From a virus, in IMG/VR virus record IMGVR_UViG_3300047560_000921, positions 167,385 through 231,384 of that record: 64,000 nucleotides of DNA, one strand, 5' to 3'. Of the stretch, positions 54,377 to 61,158 are shown in pieces; the first letter of the stretch is position 1; each line of letters begins with the position of its first letter. The position numbers and the translations under genes were made by a program. The notes below the pieces were generated by a model. That model did not search any database. It was not told the DNA's origin and saw nothing but the letters and a program-made list of their open reading frames with translations.

Positions 54377-55128
54377 TTCAAGTGCCTACTGAAAAACTCG
54401 CGAGTACGTTGTTCTGCTAATTTAGTAGCAGTGGGATTGTACCCCAAGCGGTGAAGTTTTTCAGTATGCCCTTTTGCTACCCTGTCAGGGGCAGGTCTAT
54501 CAAAACTGTGATAGGCATTATCGTAAAAATACATGTCATAATTAGCAATGTCCTTCATGGGCTCACATTGTTCTGCCGGAGTCCAATCATCTTCTTTACC
54601 AATATGAACCTGCGTGGGCACTAAGGGCTTACTTTGAAAACGAGCATCGCACCATGGATAGTATGCAACCATTGCCGCAATCTTATTTGTCAACGGACGA
54701 TTGCTAGCTTCCATAACCAACCAGCCGCCATTGCTGAAACCGATTAGGCCAATTTTACCCTTGTGCCAGTCCTGCTTTTCAATCCACTCGACTACAGCCG
54801 CAATGTCTTCGTTACGTTGTCGCATACTTACGGCCCTGGGCTGTGTACACGTTTGTTGATAACCACGCGGCTTAAAGCTGTCTGGAATAACAACATTGTA
54901 ACCCCAGCCACGCATTGTCATTGCCCAGTTGGTATCCATTGGACGTAACACGCCAGCGCAGGTGTGCGCCAAAATGATTGTAGGGCTAGGGGTAAACTTT
55001 GTGTACTTGTCAATGGTAATGCTTACTCGTCCCAACTTAGTGTCATTGACTTCGACTGAATCCCCAAACAAAAATGCATGGGCATTTAGGCTAGCTGTTG
55101 CCGCCAGGACCAGTAATAGTTTACGCAT
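54373..55128 (-). CDS. Secreted dienelactone-hydrolase-like alpha/beta hydrolase
   Basis: 251 aa from ATG 55128 with a signal peptide MRKLLLVLAATASLNAHA. IILAHTCAGV is the oxyanion strand, IGFSNGGWLVM the nucleophile elbow (Ser), GKEDDWTPAEQC carries the acid and DNAYHSFD the His. Family members cleave lactones or esters; here it should act in the periplasm. A phage-encoded exported hydrolase could modify envelope lipids or capsules. Confidence 0.85.
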   Translation of the reverse strand: MRKLLLVLAATASLNAHAFLFGDSVEVNDTKLGRVSITIDKYTKFTPSPTIILAHTCAGVLRPMDTNWAMTMRGWGYNVVIPDSFKPRGYQQTCTQPRAVSMRQRNEDIAAVVEWIEKQDWHKGKIGLIGFSNGGWLVMEASNRPLTNKIAAMVAYYPWCDARFQSKPLVPTQVHIGKEDDWTPAEQCEPMKDIANYDMYFYDNAYHSFDRPAPDRVAKGHTEKLHRLGYNPTATKLAEQRTREFFSRHLN

Positions 55129-55571
55129 TACCATGAGCTGTTATAAAAGACTTGTAGGCCATTGGTAATAGCAATACGTGCCCGACCAATGAATTGCAAA
55201 TCTTGTTCCTTATAATGTTCGTCGCTGTCATCACCAAAGAAGAATCCACTAGTAGAAGGAAGCTCTTTGTTATTAACTGCATCTTCAAGTAGGTCCAAGT
55301 CGTCCCATGTTAGCTCTAGCTCGACACCATTAAAGCTACTGCCCCAGCCATCGCTTGCTGGAACTGGATGCTCACTGGCCTTTAGTTTCCGTTCCCACAG
55401 ATGTTCCATCCATCCTTGCAGGTTAGGATGCTTGCGCCAGTACATAATTTCTTCGGGCTTGGTTATCCTGGGATTAACGTACTCGCCCCGGTCTTGGTCA
55501 TAGACGGCTTCTTCGTAAAACTCTTCTCGTTGGCCTTTGCGGCCGATGTATGCGTATTGATCTAGTCCCAT
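55128..55571 (-). CDS. Conserved phage protein MGLDQYAY-type, 147 aa
   Basis: 147 aa: MGLDQYAYIGRKG, WRKHPNLQGWMEHLW, VELELTWDDLDLLEDAV, STSGFFFGD. This is a widespread phage family of unknown function; some database entries carry unrelated enzyme names, which I would not use. Starts 2 nt after the upstream stop. Confidence 0.85.
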   Translation of the reverse strand: MGLDQYAYIGRKGQREEFYEEAVYDQDRGEYVNPRITKPEEIMYWRKHPNLQGWMEHLWERKLKASEHPVPASDGWGSSFNGVELELTWDDLDLLEDAVNNKELPSTSGFFFGDDSDEHYKEQDLQFIGRARIAITNGLQVFYNSSW

Positions 55572-55573
55572 AA

Positions 55574-55690
55574 TTAACTCGCAAATTCCACGTTAACTTT
55601 TACTTTAAAGCCAGCTTCGATATGCTCTGCGGCTTCATGCTCAGTGTCAACATAATACAAAAACAAATCACCATCCCACACTTGATACAT
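55574..55690 (-). CDS. Micro-gene: 38-aa protein
   Basis: MYQVWDGDLFLYYVDTEHEA followed by AEHIEAGFKVKVNVEFAS. It starts 1 nt after the stop of the 81-aa gene (TAATATG) and ends 2 nt before the next ATG. A small beta-alpha-beta type; the same length and feel as many phage micro-proteins. Confidence 0.75.
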   Translation of the reverse strand: MYQVWDGDLFLYYVDTEHEAAEHIEAGFKVKVNVEFAS

Positions 55691-55691
55691 A

Positions 55692-55937
55692 TTAGTCCTT
55701 ATTCAAACGAAACTTGCTGAGCACTGCATTGGCTTCGGAGAAGTCTTCACCTTGCTCTGCACGTTCCTCTTCTTCCAACTGCATGACTTGCACAATGAGT
55801 TCTGCTTGGGCAGTACGAACGATTTCGATAGCATACAAGAAGTCATCGTCCTCGCAGTACTTGGCCCACTCTTCCCAATCCTCTTTTGTTTTGAGACTTA
55901 GTAGGAATTCCAAATTGCTTTTATCCCAGTCATTCAT
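55692..55937 (-). CDS. Acidic helical protein, 81 aa
   Basis: 81 aa rich in Glu/Asp (QLEEEERAEQGEDFSE), helical. RBS AAGGATAC. Function unknown. Confidence 0.75.
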   Translation of the reverse strand: MNDWDKSNLEFLLSLKTKEDWEEWAKYCEDDDFLYAIEIVRTAQAELIVQVMQLEEEERAEQGEDFSEANAVLSKFRLNKD

Positions 55938-55946
55938 ACTGTATCC

Positions 55947-56105
55947 TTACATCAATACAATCGCCAGCTCGGCCGCGGCCAGTACAACACTGATAAAACC
56001 AAACACACGGCTTTGGACGTTGCTACCAAACAAGGTAAAGGCCAAACCTACAACCATGAACCAAATAGGTGCAACGATGTGAACGAAACGAGCAAAATCA
56101 GACAT
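55947..56105 (-). CDS. Small membrane protein, 52 aa
   Basis: 52 aa: FVHIVAPIWFMVVGLAF and VFGFISVVLAAAELAIVLM form two transmembrane helices joined by a short polar loop. The start is in a 1-nt overlap (TAATG) with the upstream gene. No lysis or other role assigned. Confidence 0.8.
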   Translation of the reverse strand: MSDFARFVHIVAPIWFMVVGLAFTLFGSNVQSRVFGFISVVLAAAELAIVLM

Positions 56106-56296
56106 TATACAGCCTCCACTTCAGGTTCAACCAAAGAATGTTCTTCAAAAATAATGTTGTCAAAAATGTTTTGAGCACGAACTCGTTCGCGTTCTGGGAT
56201 TACCAACTCGGGGTCAGTGGTCACCAAAAGAGTTTCAAAAGCGTCACGACCTTGTTCGTCGTAAAACACACCAATCAAAACATAAACAGTCTTCAT
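56105..56296 (-). CDS. Small protein, 63 aa
   Basis: 63 aa: MKTVYVLIGVFYDEQGRDAF then an acidic helical end. Coupled to its neighbours by 1- and 4-nt overlaps. Function unknown. Confidence 0.8.
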   Translation of the reverse strand: MKTVYVLIGVFYDEQGRDAFETLLVTTDPELVIPERERVRAQNIFDNIIFEEHSLVEPEVEAV

Positions 56297-56568
56297 ACAG
56301 CCTCCAACATGTTAGCGGGCACGTTCCAGTTGGTGTTGCCTTCGCGAACAGTAACGTTCTTAATTTTAACTTTGGCAACAACACCAATGTGAGTGCGGCC
56401 AGTCTTGGGATGAACGAACTTAACTTGGTCGCCATTCCAGAAACTACGAACATTGGTTTTAGTGATTTGTGCGCGGCGATACTTAACCGCCATAATCACG
56501 CTGTCCAGTTGTTCGTTAGTAAGGCCACCGAACATAATACCAGAATTAATTTCTTGAATCGTTACCAT
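56293..56568 (-). CDS. Small KOW-like phage protein, 91 aa
   Basis: 91 aa. The C-terminal half FWNGDQVKFVHPKTGRTHIGVVAKVKIKNVTV has the strand-turn-strand pattern of a KOW/SH3-like barrel. RBS AGGAG is typical of this region. Role unknown. Confidence 0.75.
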   Translation of the reverse strand: MVTIQEINSGIMFGGLTNEQLDSVIMAVKYRRAQITKTNVRSFWNGDQVKFVHPKTGRTHIGVVAKVKIKNVTVREGNTNWNVPANMLEAV

Positions 56569-56580
56569 TGCAGTTACTCC

Positions 56581-56919
56581 TTAAACGTATTGCAAGTCAG
56601 ACAAAATATCGGCACATGCGGCCAGTTCGTATTGCTCAATCAAGTTGCTGGTTGGGCTAGTGCTTTGGGCAGGGTACTTGCTTTTGTGCAACACACGGTC
56701 CATCATAGTAGAACGAATGTTTTCCAAGTTGCCAGTACCTTCTTCCAGTGCCGCAACAATTTGCTTGAGCACTCGCAAACGAGCAGCCTTAGCAAACGTA
56801 TCGTTGCCCCAGCTCAGAGCGTAAGCAGGATCTTTTGCAAAGTCCACAGCAAACTTATCCAGGCTAGCTTGGCAAGATTCTGCTTGGCTTTGGAAACGCT
56901 TGAGTAGTTTGTCGGACAT
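56581..56919 (-). CDS. Uncharacterised early-type protein, 112 aa
   Basis: 112 aa, helical, begins MSDKLLKRFQSQAESCQASL. RBS AGGAG. Driven by its own dyad-spacer promoter at 56953-56981. Not recognised. Confidence 0.8.
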   Translation of the reverse strand: MSDKLLKRFQSQAESCQASLDKFAVDFAKDPAYALSWGNDTFAKAARLRVLKQIVAALEEGTGNLENIRSTMMDRVLHKSKYPAQSTSPTSNLIEQYELAACADILSDLQYV

Positions 56920-56952
56920 TTTTGAACTCCTGTTTTGTTACGCTATGATGTT

Positions 56953-56981
56953 ATTATACAATAAATTGGATTTATTGTCAA
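56953..56981 (-). promoter_or_regulatory. Consensus early promoter with perfect spacer dyad
   Basis: TTGACA (56981-56976), spacer ATAAATCCAATTTATTG, TATAAT (56958-56953). CAATAAAT-CCA-ATTTATTG is a perfect 8-bp-arm dyad running from the -35 into the -10. The -35 overlaps the stop of the next upstream gene. Confidence 0.95.
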
Positions 56982-57292
56982 GCACCAGTCCAACGAACTT
57001 TCACAGTGTCCAGGGCAAACAGGTTACCACGTGCAAAGTTAGTAGCAGGGGTAGACCACGTTGCGGCTTTAAGGATATCGCCCTTTTTAAAGCCAAATTT
57101 GGGGTTATCTTCGATAACGATGAAGCTGTGTACGCTGGAGCCAGCAATCACTTTGATGTATTTGCGGCCAGCTTCGGCACGCACACTGGCTTGGAACTCT
57201 TTAGTCATTTCCTCGCGGACCTTGGCTTCGCCGCCCCACTGGGCATAGTCGTTTTTGATAGCGTCCAAGTATTGTTCCATTTGCTCTTGCAT
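56978..57292 (-). CDS. Conserved phage protein, 104 aa
   Basis: 104 aa from ATG 57292 (RBS AAAGGAAG). KYIKVIAGSSVHSFIVIED and KKGDILKAATWSTPATNFARGNLF are widely conserved in phages of this type. An in-frame extension to 57331 would start inside the promoter -10 and is rejected. Role unknown. Confidence 0.85.
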   Translation of the reverse strand: MQEQMEQYLDAIKNDYAQWGGEAKVREEMTKEFQASVRAEAGRKYIKVIAGSSVHSFIVIEDNPKFGFKKGDILKAATWSTPATNFARGNLFALDTVKVRWTGA

Positions 57293-57322
57293 TTTGGCTT
57301 CCTTTTGCGTTACAGTACAAGT

Positions 57323-57351
57323 ATTATACATTTAATTGGATTTAATGTCAA
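57323..57351 (-). promoter_or_regulatory. Consensus early promoter, dyad-spacer family
   Basis: TTGACA (57351-57346), spacer TTAAATCCAATTAAATG, TATAAT (57328-57323). The dyad has one mismatched pair (CATTAAAT against ATTAAATG). Confidence 0.93.
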
Positions 57352-57725
57352 CCATTGGATTTGTGGTATGCGCTAGCATACAGTTCGGGCGCAATTTCCT
57401 TGAAACTGTCCAGAAATTCTTTTCCCACATCCAAGCTCACATAGTCTTCACCTTGCATACCTTGCTCACTGTAGCTGACATCGGCACCAGCAAGACCTGC
57501 TTCGTTGAGTGCTTGACGAAGCTCTTTGATGAATTGGGGGTCGGTGTAAATCAGTCCGTCTTTGTTAACGTCCCAAGTAGACAAATCAAAGCCCACAGTG
57601 AGTTCGCCGAAGTCTTTGTCTTCGCTGATATAGTTAACATTGATGCCCACACACTTGACAGCTTTGGCCTTGTTGCTCCAATAACCAACACCGCTGGTAT
57701 TAAGGGTAGTACCAAATTTAATCAT
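57348..57725 (-). CDS. Uncharacterised early-type protein, 125 aa
   Basis: 125 aa from ATG 57725 (RBS GGAGCAAAAG). It begins MIKFGTTLNTSGVGYWSN and has VGFDLSTWDVNKDGLIYTDPQF. A longer frame to 57908 passes through the promoter and is not used. The gene end overlaps the neighbouring promoter. Confidence 0.8.
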   Translation of the reverse strand: MIKFGTTLNTSGVGYWSNKAKAVKCVGINVNYISEDKDFGELTVGFDLSTWDVNKDGLIYTDPQFIKELRQALNEAGLAGADVSYSEQGMQGEDYVSLDVGKEFLDSFKEIAPELYASAYHKSNG

Positions 57726-57755
57726 CTTTTGCTCCGTTTGCGTTACAATACAAGT

Positions 57756-57784
57756 ATTATACATTAAATTGGATTTAATGTCAA
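57756..57784 (-). promoter_or_regulatory. Consensus early promoter with perfect alternative dyad
   Basis: TTGACA (57784-57779), spacer TTAAATCCAATTTAATG, TATAAT (57761-57756). CATTAAAT-CCA-ATTTAATG is a perfect dyad that differs from that at 56953 by a compensating change in both arms. Confidence 0.95.
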
Positions 57785-58059
57785 GCCAAATCAACTTGCA
57801 CAGGAACAACAAACTTTTCGTTGCCGTCTGGGGTATAGTTGTAGTTGAAGCCAAATCCAACAGGAATATCGCGGTGCATGGATGTGGCCATTGAGCGATT
57901 GTATGCAAGATTCATTAGGGCAGTTTGAACGGCAACACGATGACGATGTGTTACAATTTCCGAAGTACCTGCGACTGTAGTGTTAAAACCTACGCCGTCG
58001 ACGATAACACGGATTTTTTGGCTGTTTTTGAACCCGTCGATAAAAGTTGGTGTACGCAT
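57781..58059 (-). CDS. Uncharacterised early-type protein, 92 aa
   Basis: 92 aa beginning MRTPTFIDGFKNSQKIRVI, with a His/Arg-rich stretch THRHRVAVQTALMN. RBS AAGGAG. Its stop overlaps the next promoter. No family recognised. Confidence 0.8.
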   Translation of the reverse strand: MRTPTFIDGFKNSQKIRVIVDGVGFNTTVAGTSEIVTHRHRVAVQTALMNLAYNRSMATSMHRDIPVGFGFNYNYTPDGNEKFVVPVQVDLA

Positions 58060-58088
58060 ACAAACTCCTTTTTGCTTACTATGCCATT

Positions 58089-58117
58089 ATTATACAATAA
58101 ATTGGATTTAATGTCAA
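58089..58117 (-). promoter_or_regulatory. Consensus early promoter, dyad-spacer family
   Basis: TTGACA (58117-58112), spacer TTAAATCCAATTTATTG, TATAAT (58094-58089). One dyad mismatch. The leader TAATGGCATAGTAAGC is nearly identical to those at 58785 and 59148. Confidence 0.95.
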
Positions 58118-58314
58118 CCAACTGTAACCACCCAAAGCCCACTAAACCATGTCATGGGGTTGTACCAACGAAAGGGTTTAAGCCCAAATTTGACAGCCAT
58201 GTCGTATGCATCCGCAAGGGTACGATCCTTGAGCATTAGCTCAGTTTCATTGCGGTAGCCCCAACCAATGTAAATCTTCGGGTAAACCTTAGTATTATCT
58301 TTAAAGACGTTCAT
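58114..58314 (-). CDS. Small early-type protein, 66 aa
   Basis: 66 aa: MNVFKDNTKVYPKIYIGWGY, TLADAYDMAVKFGLKPFRW, NPMTWFSGLWVVTVG. RBS GAGGAG. Function unknown. Confidence 0.8.
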   Translation of the reverse strand: MNVFKDNTKVYPKIYIGWGYRNETELMLKDRTLADAYDMAVKFGLKPFRWYNPMTWFSGLWVVTVG

Positions 58315-58317
58315 TGT

Positions 58318-58554
58318 TTACTCCTCTTCATAGTTGTAGCTCTTGATACCGTAGTGCCCACGGCAGGATTCATCGTAGGGCTGGATGATGGTGTATGCTT
58401 TAGTATTATCTTTTTGATACGCTTCGTAGGCAAAGCCGTGTGCATGGCCCAGGTTATCGTGCTCAAACAGGCACTCGTCAGTATCGTAGTCAAACATGCC
58501 GCCGCGGCACTCATAAACACGATACAGGCTCTTGGGGAATTGGGTATTGGCCAT
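58318..58554 (-). CDS. Small acidic protein, 78 aa
   Basis: 78 aa with several Cys and Tyr (YRVYECRGGMFDYDTDECLF) and KDNTKAYTIIQPYD, a short stretch shared with the preceding 66-aa product. Starts in a 1-nt overlap (TAATG) with the upstream gene. Not recognised. Confidence 0.8.
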   Translation of the reverse strand: MANTQFPKSLYRVYECRGGMFDYDTDECLFEHDNLGHAHGFAYEAYQKDNTKAYTIIQPYDESCRGHYGIKSYNYEEE

Positions 58555-58754
58555 TACAGTTCCTTACGCAGGTTAGTCACGTTGCCAAAGTCTGCAATGT
58601 ATTGCTTCAGACCCTTGCTGGCGTTTTCGATTGTTTCTTGGCTGTGGAACATGCAACGAACAAAACCATAAGCATAGTGAACGGGATTGTACTTACGTTC
58701 CCAAAATGTTTCACGGAGTGCAATGTGCTCTTTGATTGCTTCAACTTTGGTCAT
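58554..58754 (-). CDS. Small early-type protein, 66 aa
   Basis: 66 aa from ATG 58754 (RBS AAGGAAC). MTKVEAIKEHIALRETFWER then HYAYGFVRCMFHSQETIENA. The frame extension to 58793 begins in the -10 of its promoter and is rejected. Confidence 0.8.
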   Translation of the reverse strand: MTKVEAIKEHIALRETFWERKYNPVHYAYGFVRCMFHSQETIENASKGLKQYIADFGNVTNLRKEL

Positions 58755-58784
58755 TGTCTGTTCCTTTTTGCTTACTATGTCATT

Positions 58785-58813
58785 ATTATACAATAAATTG
58801 GATTTATTGTCAA
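58785..58813 (-). promoter_or_regulatory. Consensus early promoter with perfect spacer dyad
   Basis: TTGACA (58813-58808), spacer ATAAATCCAATTTATTG, TATAAT (58790-58785). Perfect dyad, the same sequence as at 56953 and 59148. Confidence 0.95.
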
Positions 58814-58832
58814 TCCAAAAAAGGTAGTACTT

Positions 58833-59120
58833 TTAGTTACATTCTGTATGCACGAAAGCATCAAAGATAGGACCAGCTGTTTCAGTTTTCTTACAAGTGG
58901 CAGGGACGCTAGCATAAGCCTTACAAACTGTATGTTTAACACTATAGTTGTACTCATGACGAGTGCAAACGGACTTGGTTCCAGGGAAAGTGTCTAGCAC
59001 CGTTTTGGTAGCCATTGCATCGTTGACAGCACACAGAAACAATGTGCCCGCAACCAGCAGAGCAAGTCCACCAAACAAGTAGATAATGAACGCTGGTGTA
59101 AAACTGTACATTTTTCGCAT
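58833..59120 (-). CDS. Small membrane protein with Cys-rich tail, 95 aa
   Basis: 95 aa from ATG 59120 (an ATG 9 nt downstream is the alternative). A single hydrophobic helix FIIYLFGGLALLVAGTLFLCA is followed by a region with four Cys (TKSVCTRHEY, KHTVCKAY, PATCKKTE, HTEC). Disulphide-bonded periplasmic domain likely. Function unknown. Confidence 0.8.
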   Translation of the reverse strand: MRKMYSFTPAFIIYLFGGLALLVAGTLFLCAVNDAMATKTVLDTFPGTKSVCTRHEYNYSVKHTVCKAYASVPATCKKTETAGPIFDAFVHTECN

Positions 59121-59147
59121 ACTGCCCTTTCTGCTTACTATGCCATT

Positions 59148-59176
59148 ATTATACAATAAATTGGATTTATTGTCAA
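59148..59176 (-). promoter_or_regulatory. Consensus early promoter with perfect spacer dyad
   Basis: TTGACA (59176-59171), spacer ATAAATCCAATTTATTG, TATAAT (59153-59148). Identical to the copy at 58785-58813 across the whole element. Confidence 0.95.
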
Positions 59177-59183
59177 TATTGGA

Positions 59184-59435
59184 TTAGGTGCTTAAGGTGT
59201 GGATAAATGCAATCTGCTCGTCAACTTTCATAACGTCTTTGGGGTAGACGCTAGTGGTATCCCAATTTACCCATTGTCCGTCAACATAGCTACGCACCCA
59301 ACTTGCAGTATATTTGACCCTAATCATTTTAGGGCTAAAGCTAACAACCTGTCCGGTGACTAAGCCCTTGTATCGCGGAGGGTTAAAGACAACCATGTTG
59401 CCAACGGCCAATTCCTGATTGAGAATATCCTTCAT
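59184..59435 (-). CDS. Small early-type protein, 83 aa
   Basis: 83 aa with beta strands VGNMVVFNPPRYKGLVTGQVVSF and MIRVKYTASWVRSYVDGQW, an SH3-like barrel possibility. RBS AAGGAAAC. Its start overlaps the upstream gene by 4 nt. Function unknown. Confidence 0.8.
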   Translation of the reverse strand: MKDILNQELAVGNMVVFNPPRYKGLVTGQVVSFSPKMIRVKYTASWVRSYVDGQWVNWDTTSVYPKDVMKVDEQIAFIHTLST

Positions 59436-59638
59436 GCTGTTTCCTTAAGAGCAGTAAACACCATGGCCATAAGGTCCAGGACATCGTCGTGCTCAACATA
59501 AAAGTCCGTAGTAGGATCCCAGTACTTGCCTTCTTTGGGGTCATAGTACAAGACCTGCCCGTTAGGATAAGTGAACGGACCTTCAAGTCCTTTGCGGGGC
59601 TGAAACTTGTCGTTTTTGGAAAATGTCCTGTAACCCAT
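59432..59638 (-). CDS. Small early-type protein, 68 aa
   Basis: 68 aa: MGYRTFSKNDKFQPRKGLEG, PNGQVLYYDPKEGKYWDPTT. RBS CGGAG. The promoter is at 59668-59696. Not recognised. Confidence 0.8.
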   Translation of the reverse strand: MGYRTFSKNDKFQPRKGLEGPFTYPNGQVLYYDPKEGKYWDPTTDFYVEHDDVLDLMAMVFTALKETA

Positions 59639-59667
59639 TTCGGCTCCGTTTTGTTGCAGTAGCCATA

Positions 59668-59696
59668 ATTGTACAATAAATTGGTTTTATTGTCAA
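59668..59696 (-). promoter_or_regulatory. Early promoter, degenerate member of the dyad-spacer family
   Basis: TTGACA (59696-59691), spacer ATAAAACCAATTTATTG, TACAAT (59673-59668). One changed base in the dyad centre. Confidence 0.9.
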
Positions 59697-59944
59697 GCGC
59701 CTTTTTTCCAGCGTCTTTTTCTAGTAATAACTTGATGCAAGTGTTCTGTTTCAAACCTTGCCAGAATGTCACGTTGCACGTACACAGGTAGCTCGTAGAT
59801 AGCATCAACTAAAACGCCCTGCAAGTAGCCCAAGGAATAAATCAATCCCTGTGACTTTCTATCTGAGTATGTGCCAGCTTGTAGGCGTAGGACTTCATCG
59901 ATGAACTCGTCTATTTTTTCTTGTATCTGCTTCTTAGTAGGCAT
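59693..59944 (-). CDS. Uncharacterised early-type protein, 83 aa
   Basis: 83 aa, helical: MPTKKQIQEKIDEFIDEVLR then ILARFETEHLHQVITRKRRW. The end is very basic. It begins 11 nt inside the upstream gene. Function unknown. Confidence 0.75.
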   Translation of the reverse strand: MPTKKQIQEKIDEFIDEVLRLQAGTYSDRKSQGLIYSLGYLQGVLVDAIYELPVYVQRDILARFETEHLHQVITRKRRWKKGA

Positions 59945-60092
59945 CGTCAGCTCGTTTAGGGTGCTTTTCCCTGCGGCTGTACTGTAGTTTGCTCTGTACT
60001 ACTTTGGGTTTAAACGGGCTATTTTCGTCAAACAGAACCCTGTGAGCGCGGGTACGCTGACGTGGTAATTTGATTTGAATAGTGTTTTTCAT
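59934..60092 (-). CDS. Small basic protein, 52 aa (leaderless)
   Basis: 52 aa: MKNTIQIKLPRQRTRAHRVL, FDENSPFKPKVVQSKLQYSR and REKHPKRADDAY. Very basic. The promoter -10 ends 8 nt before the ATG and no RBS fits. Its stop lies 11 nt inside the next gene. Confidence 0.6.
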   Translation of the reverse strand: MKNTIQIKLPRQRTRAHRVLFDENSPFKPKVVQSKLQYSRREKHPKRADDAY

Positions 60093-60100
60093 AACTCGTA

Positions 60101-60129
60101 ATTATACTGCCGTATTATTTAACTGTCAA
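60101..60129 (-). promoter_or_regulatory. Consensus sigma70 promoter, start-proximal, without the dyad
   Basis: TTGACA (60129-60124), 17-nt spacer, TATAAT (60106-60101), 8 nt before the ATG at 60092. The spacer is unrelated to the dyad family. Confidence 0.8.
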
Positions 60130-60189
60130 CCGAAATTTTGGATACTTTTTGGTAAATATTGGATAATAACAATTATAAGGAGACCAGAG

Positions 60190-60720
60190 ATGGCAGACGA
60201 AAACAAAGACAAAGAAGTCGAAACAGTATCAGGGAAACCTGCTGAAGACTGGATGGCCCGCAAGTGGCGTCCAATGATGGGATGGACATACATGCTAATA
60301 TGTTTCTTAGACATGGCAATCTTCCCAGTACTATGGTCATTACTGCAAGCAGTTCTACACCAACCCGTAACACAATGGAACCCGCTAACGCTACAAGGCG
60401 CAGGCTTGTTCCACATTAGTATGGGTGCTGTTCTTGGTATTGCCGCATATGGTCGTACACAAGAAAAACTAGGCGGTGCAAGTACCGCAACAACTACAGT
60501 GGCAGCTCCTGCTCCGGCATTTGGCGCACCAGCTAGCCCAGCACCAAGTTTCGGTGCACCAGCTACACCAGTATTTGGTGGTTCAACAGGCACTGTTGCT
60601 CCAGGCTTTGGCGCTGTTCCTCCAGCACCAGCACAACCAGATCCTGCTTATGCACAAAGTCCGTTCGGTGGTCCTAGCAAGATGCGAGCACCTAAGTCGC
60701 AAGACAATCCAGACGCATAA
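60190..60720 (+). CDS. Putative holin with Ala/Pro-rich tail
   Basis: 176 aa from ATG 60190 (RBS AAGGAG). RKWRPMMGWTYMLICFLDMAIFPVLWSLLQAVL and a second hydrophobic stretch around GAGLFHISMGAVLGIAAYG give two to three membrane segments like the holins of marine T4-like phages (WRPxMxW... LQGAGLFHxxMGAxLG). The last 70 residues are Ala/Pro/Gly/Phe-rich repeats (FGAPASPAPSFGAPATP). A lysis role fits the SleB-like hydrolase and spanins in the window. It is alone on the plus strand here and ends at a terminator. Confidence 0.7.
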   Translation: MADENKDKEVETVSGKPAEDWMARKWRPMMGWTYMLICFLDMAIFPVLWSLLQAVLHQPVTQWNPLTLQGAGLFHISMGAVLGIAAYGRTQEKLGGASTATTTVAAPAPAFGAPASPAPSFGAPATPVFGGSTGTVAPGFGAVPPAPAQPDPAYAQSPFGGPSKMRAPKSQDNPDA

Positions 60721-60722
60721 TA

Positions 60723-60746
60723 AAAAAGCCCCGCAAGGGGCTTTTT
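60723..60746. terminator. Bidirectional rho-independent terminator
   Basis: Stem AAAAAGCCCC / GGGGCTTTTT with a GCAA tetraloop, between the holin gene and the converging 60745 gene, whose stop codon lies in it. Same stem as the terminator at 6871-6894. Confidence 0.95.
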
Positions 60747-61158
60747 AGTCTTTGGTAAAACCTAACTGCTCATACATATCATGAGCTAGACATTTATACC
60801 AACCGTCCTTGGCATATAAGTCTCCGGGCTTGCCAGACACTTCACAAATCTTAGTTGATACATTACAGGCCATATCAACCACTCCTCGAACGTAGCTGTC
60901 TCCCCCGTCCCAGTAAACACGTAACCCGCCAATCTTTTCCCGTATAAGAGTAAACACTACAGGTTCAACGGGTTCATTTGTATAATTGTTTTTGTAATTG
61001 GTATAGTGCTTGATAGTCCAACACATTTGATTGATAATGTCAAACCAACCATCATCACAAATTACCCTTGCAGGCCTAATAAAACCCTCGTGGTCCTTGC
61101 TGATCCTAAACATGTCAGGATAGTTGTTATAAAGTTGTTTGACTAATTCTTCTTTCAT
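60745..61158 (-). CDS. Phage protein, paralogue of 47074-47523, 137 aa
   Basis: 137 aa. IREKIGGLRVYWDGGDSYVRGVVDMA is the shared signature, followed by a degenerate Cys/His end (KICEVSGKPGDLYAKDGWYKCLAHDM). Overlaps the upstream gene by 4 nt. Role unknown. Confidence 0.8.
   Translation of the reverse strand: MKEELVKQLYNNYPDMFRISKDHEGFIRPARVICDDGWFDIINQMCWTIKHYTNYKNNYTNEPVEPVVFTLIREKIGGLRVYWDGGDSYVRGVVDMACNVSTKICEVSGKPGDLYAKDGWYKCLAHDMYEQLGFTKD

Noticed and set aside
55128-55571. Enzyme names sometimes attached to MGLDQYAY-type phage proteins
   Set aside because: No kinase or other enzymatic motif is visible; the name would be a transferred error.
57292-57331. N-terminal extensions MYNTC..., also at 57725-57908, 58754-58793 and 59120-59156
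   Set aside because: The extra codons run through the -10 box of the gene's own promoter (ATG from the base before TATAAT) and lack an RBS; downstream ATGs have good RBS.
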